Positions 61,281 through 64,000 of a stretch of DNA of 64,000 bases are shown here, piece by piece. This stretch comes from Anabaena minutissima FACHB-250 (lineage in GTDB: Bacteria; Cyanobacteriota; Cyanobacteriia; Cyanobacteriales; Nostocaceae): assembly GCF_014697125.1 (NCBI RefSeq), contig NZ_JACJRG010000015.1:62001-126000 (forward strand). The letters are read 5' to 3'. A program made the translations under genes and the position numbers. Numbering within the stretch: position 1 is the stretch's first letter; each line of letters starts with the position of its first letter. The notes under the pieces are model-generated. The model was given only the letters and a program-made list of their open reading frames with translations, did not search any database and had not been told where the DNA came from.

Positions 61281-62762
61281 GTGTACGAATGGATCTTGCC
61301 AAGTCTGAGTGAAGTGTTAGCCGAAAGTGAATGTATTGTGACTGAAGGCTCACCAACCAAAGCAGAGCGGCAATGGCGGATGAGTCTAGCAGCAATAGAA
61401 CATTTGTTAATCAACACTTTAGGTAAAACTGCGCCTGATGTAAACCTAGGACTGGTTTTGGCTGCACCTGCACCTTTATTTAGTCAGCCAATACTTACCC
61501 AAAGGTTGCAGACGGTAACTTTTACAGCCAAGCCGTTTAACCCTTTGGCATTGATGCCATTTCATATGCCAGGCGCGATCGCTGAAGATCCCTCTTCACC
61601 TGACAGAGACGCTGCGCGAACGGCGATCGCTATTTCTCCAGAAGAAATTACTCTCGATGAGTCAGTTTTGCCTCTACTACTAGCTGATCCCCTCGCAGCA
61701 GAGCAGTTTTGTCTAGTCTTTACAGAAAAATTTAGATTAGTTCTAGTTTTAGCCACCCGCAAAGACGGTACAAAATCATTTTCATTTTCCTTTGAGCCAG
61801 AAGTAGTACAGCAAGCATGGCGATCGCTTGGTGCGCGGGTCATGCTAAGTAATCCCGATTTTTTCGCGGAGTTGGACACATTAGTCCAAAAATATCCCCT
61901 AGTACCACCCGATTACCGCACTATTCTTCAGTTTAGCCAATTTCTGCTCCAAGAATTACCAGAAGAAGGGACTAGAGAAGAGTTCCCCCAATGCCCTATT
62001 CCAAAAATCCCATCCCCCAGCCCTAATGTTCCAGCACCAAACCCCGATGTAGAACTACTCCAAGCTTTCGCCCATGAAGTCCGTACCCCACTCACTACTA
62101 TTCGGACTATGACTCGTCTGCTGTTGAAGCGGCGGGATTTGCCTGCAACTGTGATTAATCGCTTGGAAATAATCGATCATGAGTGTACTGAGCAAATTGA
62201 TCGCATGGAGTTGTTATTTAAAGCCGCAGAACTAGAAACCTGTGCGGCGGCGAAGTTTGCTATAACTCACCTGACTCCCATGTCTCTCGATCAAGTCTTG
62301 CATCAAAGTATTCCTCGTTGGGAGCAAGCAGCACAGCGTCGCAATTTAACATTAGATGTAGTTTTACCGCAGCAATTACCCACAGTAGTAAGTAATCCTG
62401 CCATGTTGGATCGGGTACTAACCGGGTTAATAGAAAATTTTACCCGCAGTTTACCGCCTGGTAGTCATATCCAAGTCCAGGTGATTCCCGCCGGCGATCA
62501 ACTAAAATTGCAATTATCGCCTCAAACTCTCTGCCAAGATACAAATAAAGTCGCCACACCTCCAACACCACCAATCCGTAAAGCCCTTGGTCAGTTACTC
62601 ATGTTCCAACCAGAGACAGGTACTATTAGTTTGAATATTGCTGCTACTAAACACCTGTTTCAAGCGATCGGTGGTAAGTTAATTGTCCGTCAGCGTCCAC
62701 AATACGGCGAAGTTTTGACTATTTTCTTGCCGTTAGAAGTGAGTCATCATAAAAACATCTAG
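61281..62762 (+). CDS. Sensor histidine kinase-like protein with divergent ATP domain
   Basis: 493 residues, GTG start at 61281 with AAGAGGTG upstream. Residues 1-240 are an uncharacterised sensor part (DICT/GAF-like in shape, not confirmed). A dimerisation domain has F-A-H-E-V-R-T-P-L-T-T-I-R at about 266-278 with a proper His. In the ATPase-like part an N-box-like E-N-F-T-R is present, but no D-x-G-x-G and no G-L-G-L motif; a Pro/Thr-rich stretch (about 425-440) takes their place. It still ends with G-G-K-L-I-V-R-x-R-P-Q-Y-G. No response regulator is next to it. It may be a pseudokinase or use an altered nucleotide site. Confidence 0.82.
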   Translation: MYEWILPSLSEVLAESECIVTEGSPTKAERQWRMSLAAIEHLLINTLGKTAPDVNLGLVLAAPAPLFSQPILTQRLQTVTFTAKPFNPLALMPFHMPGAIAEDPSSPDRDAARTAIAISPEEITLDESVLPLLLADPLAAEQFCLVFTEKFRLVLVLATRKDGTKSFSFSFEPEVVQQAWRSLGARVMLSNPDFFAELDTLVQKYPLVPPDYRTILQFSQFLLQELPEEGTREEFPQCPIPKIPSPSPNVPAPNPDVELLQAFAHEVRTPLTTIRTMTRLLLKRRDLPATVINRLEIIDHECTEQIDRMELLFKAAELETCAAAKFAITHLTPMSLDQVLHQSIPRWEQAAQRRNLTLDVVLPQQLPTVVSNPAMLDRVLTGLIENFTRSLPPGSHIQVQVIPAGDQLKLQLSPQTLCQDTNKVATPPTPPIRKALGQLLMFQPETGTISLNIAATKHLFQAIGGKLIVRQRPQYGEVLTIFLPLEVSHHKNI

Positions 62763-62828
62763 AGACTAAGTACACAAAGTTATTAGTCATTAGTCAACAG
62801 ACTGTCAAATAAAAAAATATTCATTATG

Positions 62829-62890
62829 TAGGGTGCGTCAGTACGAAAACTTTTTGGTATTTCCAAGTTTTCTCTAACTGACGCACCCTA
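62829..62890. mobile_element. Palindromic MITE-like element, copy 2
   Basis: 62 bp with the same perfect 14-bp inverted repeats as 43877-43939, in opposite orientation as judged by the core (TTGGTATTTCC). It follows ATTATG like copy 1. No coding capacity. Confidence 0.85.
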
Positions 62891-63002
62891 ATGTCACCTA
62901 TCACCTGTCCCCTATCCCCTGTATTTCTCCAGGATGAAAATTTCTGGAACTGTCAAGTTGTGTGCTGTATCACAATTTGTTCAGACATAGGGATAAGAAA
63001 TT

Positions 63003-64000
63003 ATGAATCCAAAACTGAAATTTCAACCTGTTTCTCATAGCTGGGTTGCTTTACATCCACAACCTAAAGGGGTAATTCAATTTATTGGTGGGGCTTTTTT
63101 TGGTACTTTTGCACCCATGTTTTTCTATCGTTATTTGCTGCAATATTTATTTAATAACGGATATACAATCATTCTGTTGCCATTTAATTTTACTTTTAAC
63201 CATTATGTAGAAGCTGGATTTCTGATCAAAGAACAATACGAAATCACACCAGAGCTTGTCAGAATGGCAAAATTAGCTAACTATGACTATCAAGTTTATC
63301 TAAAAGATACAAATTTCTCTTGGGTTGGTCATAGTATTGGTTGTAAATATATTGCTCTTTTAGAAGGCTTTACTGCCTTGCCACAAGACCATAAAGAACT
63401 AGAACAATTTATTCGTAATCTGGTGTTAAAAACAAGTAATACATCAAATCCAGCCAAAAATGACCGCAAAATACAGCGCATTGTTACAGATATTGAAACA
63501 CTCATTCATGAACTGAAACAAGAACAAAACAAAGCTACTAAATTAAGTAGTTACTATGTAGGAGAAGAACAACATATCTTCTCTAACCTATTCATCAAAG
63601 GTCAAACTTCGGTTCTTTTAGCACCTGTTAATAGTGGCACAGACAGCGCAATTCCTAAATTTTTGGCGAAAATTATTGATAAATTGGGATGGGGTGTTAA
63701 CCCAAGCCCTGATGAAACTTATGCTTTAATAAAAGCTACAAATCTATTTAATTTACTTGGATTAGTACAGTTTAAATCAGATAAAATCGCTCAAAAAACT
63801 GCCGATTGGTTTGTTAATATTTTTCACAAGCCCCCAGTTAATTTTCAAAATACTTTAGCAGGGGGACATTTAAAACCTCTGGGTTTTAAAGTTGGTAATT
63901 ATGTGATTAATTTTCCCGATAGTCTGCCAATTATTGAATCTACGCAAAGAAGAAGTAGCCAATTTGAATTTTATGTGGGTAAGTTGCTTCAGGCACTAGA
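63003..64000 (+). CDS. DUF1350 family protein (partial)
   Basis: 332 codons are present; the C-terminus is outside the window. The N-terminal half (F-I-G-G-A-F-F-G-T-F-A-P at about 26-37, Y-R-Y-L-L, then W-V-G-H-S-I-G-C-K at about 102-110, an alpha/beta-hydrolase-like nucleophile elbow) matches DUF1350, a family found in cyanobacteria and plants. The elbow G-H-S-I-G suggests a serine hydrolase fold. ATG at 63003. Confidence 0.85.
   Translation, partial: MNPKLKFQPVSHSWVALHPQPKGVIQFIGGAFFGTFAPMFFYRYLLQYLFNNGYTIILLPFNFTFNHYVEAGFLIKEQYEITPELVRMAKLANYDYQVYLKDTNFSWVGHSIGCKYIALLEGFTALPQDHKELEQFIRNLVLKTSNTSNPAKNDRKIQRIVTDIETLIHELKQEQNKATKLSSYYVGEEQHIFSNLFIKGQTSVLLAPVNSGTDSAIPKFLAKIIDKLGWGVNPSPDETYALIKATNLFNLLGLVQFKSDKIAQKTADWFVNIFHKPPVNFQNTLAGGHLKPLGFKVGNYVINFPDSLPIIESTQRRSSQFEFYVGKLLQAL

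Overview
The window is chromosomal DNA of a filamentous, probably heterocyst-forming cyanobacterium of the Nostoc/Anabaena/Trichormus group. The support is: photosystem II gene psbX beside ycf66, a plastid-type ccsA and ycf46, a complete hmp (hormogonium motility) chemotaxis-like locus, very frequent HIP1 octamers (GCGATCGC), and many heptanucleotide tandem repeats (STRR) between genes. The species cannot be fixed from the sequence alone. No rRNA, CRISPR array, prophage or intact insertion sequence was seen. There is one tRNA gene, tRNA-Leu(GAG).

Layout. 1-9.4 kb: 3' part of the window-edge TolB-like lipoprotein gene, ycf66, psbX, a YggT/Ycf19 membrane protein, a decayed DUF433/DUF5615 toxin-antitoxin pair, a Uma2-family gene, accC, tRNA-Leu, a chorismate-lyase-like gene, a DUF3352 protein and ccsA. 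9.4-10.9 kb: a KGK-domain protein and tilS. 10.9-24.5 kb: the hmp locus, with hmpF on the minus strand divergent from hmpA-hmpB-hmpC-hmpD-hmpE. These encode a PATAN/receiver protein, CheY, CheW, a membrane methyl-accepting protein and a very large 2030-residue CheA; in Nostoc this system controls type IV pilus motility of hormogonia. 24.5-45.2 kb: a mostly housekeeping stretch (zinc metalloprotease, pentapeptide-repeat protein, argG, DedA, STAS protein, Uma2, sbcC, peptidoglycan-binding protein, SH3 protein, ycf46, DUF4058, ctpB-type protease, ispG). 45.7-52.1 kb: a surface-polysaccharide region (sugar transferase, GT4 glycosyltransferase, CSP41-like epimerase, rfbB, rfbA), with a Uma2 pseudogene interrupted by one stop codon. 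52.3-64 kb: small secreted protein, pgsA, Uma2, aspA, DUF362, ppa, panD, an MBL-fold protein without its metal ligands, a possible peptide precursor, a divergent histidine kinase and a DUF1350 gene cut by the window end.

The most notable signals are: (1) a nine-unit in-frame minisatellite in the hmpE CheA linker, each unit carrying one HIP1 site; (2) a receiver domain in HmpA with Glu in place of the phospho-accepting Asp; (3) an MBL-fold protein whose HxHxD motif is replaced; (4) a histidine-kinase-like protein without recognisable DxGxG ATP-lid motifs; (5) a heptad repeat embedded in the tilS reading frame, and another that carries the stop codon of ctpB; (6) two copies of a 62-63 bp palindromic MITE-like element; (7) a dispersed repeat cassette always embedded in STRR arrays. 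I did not find a clearly new multi-gene defence or biosynthetic system; the nearest candidate is the small ORF at 60703-61029.
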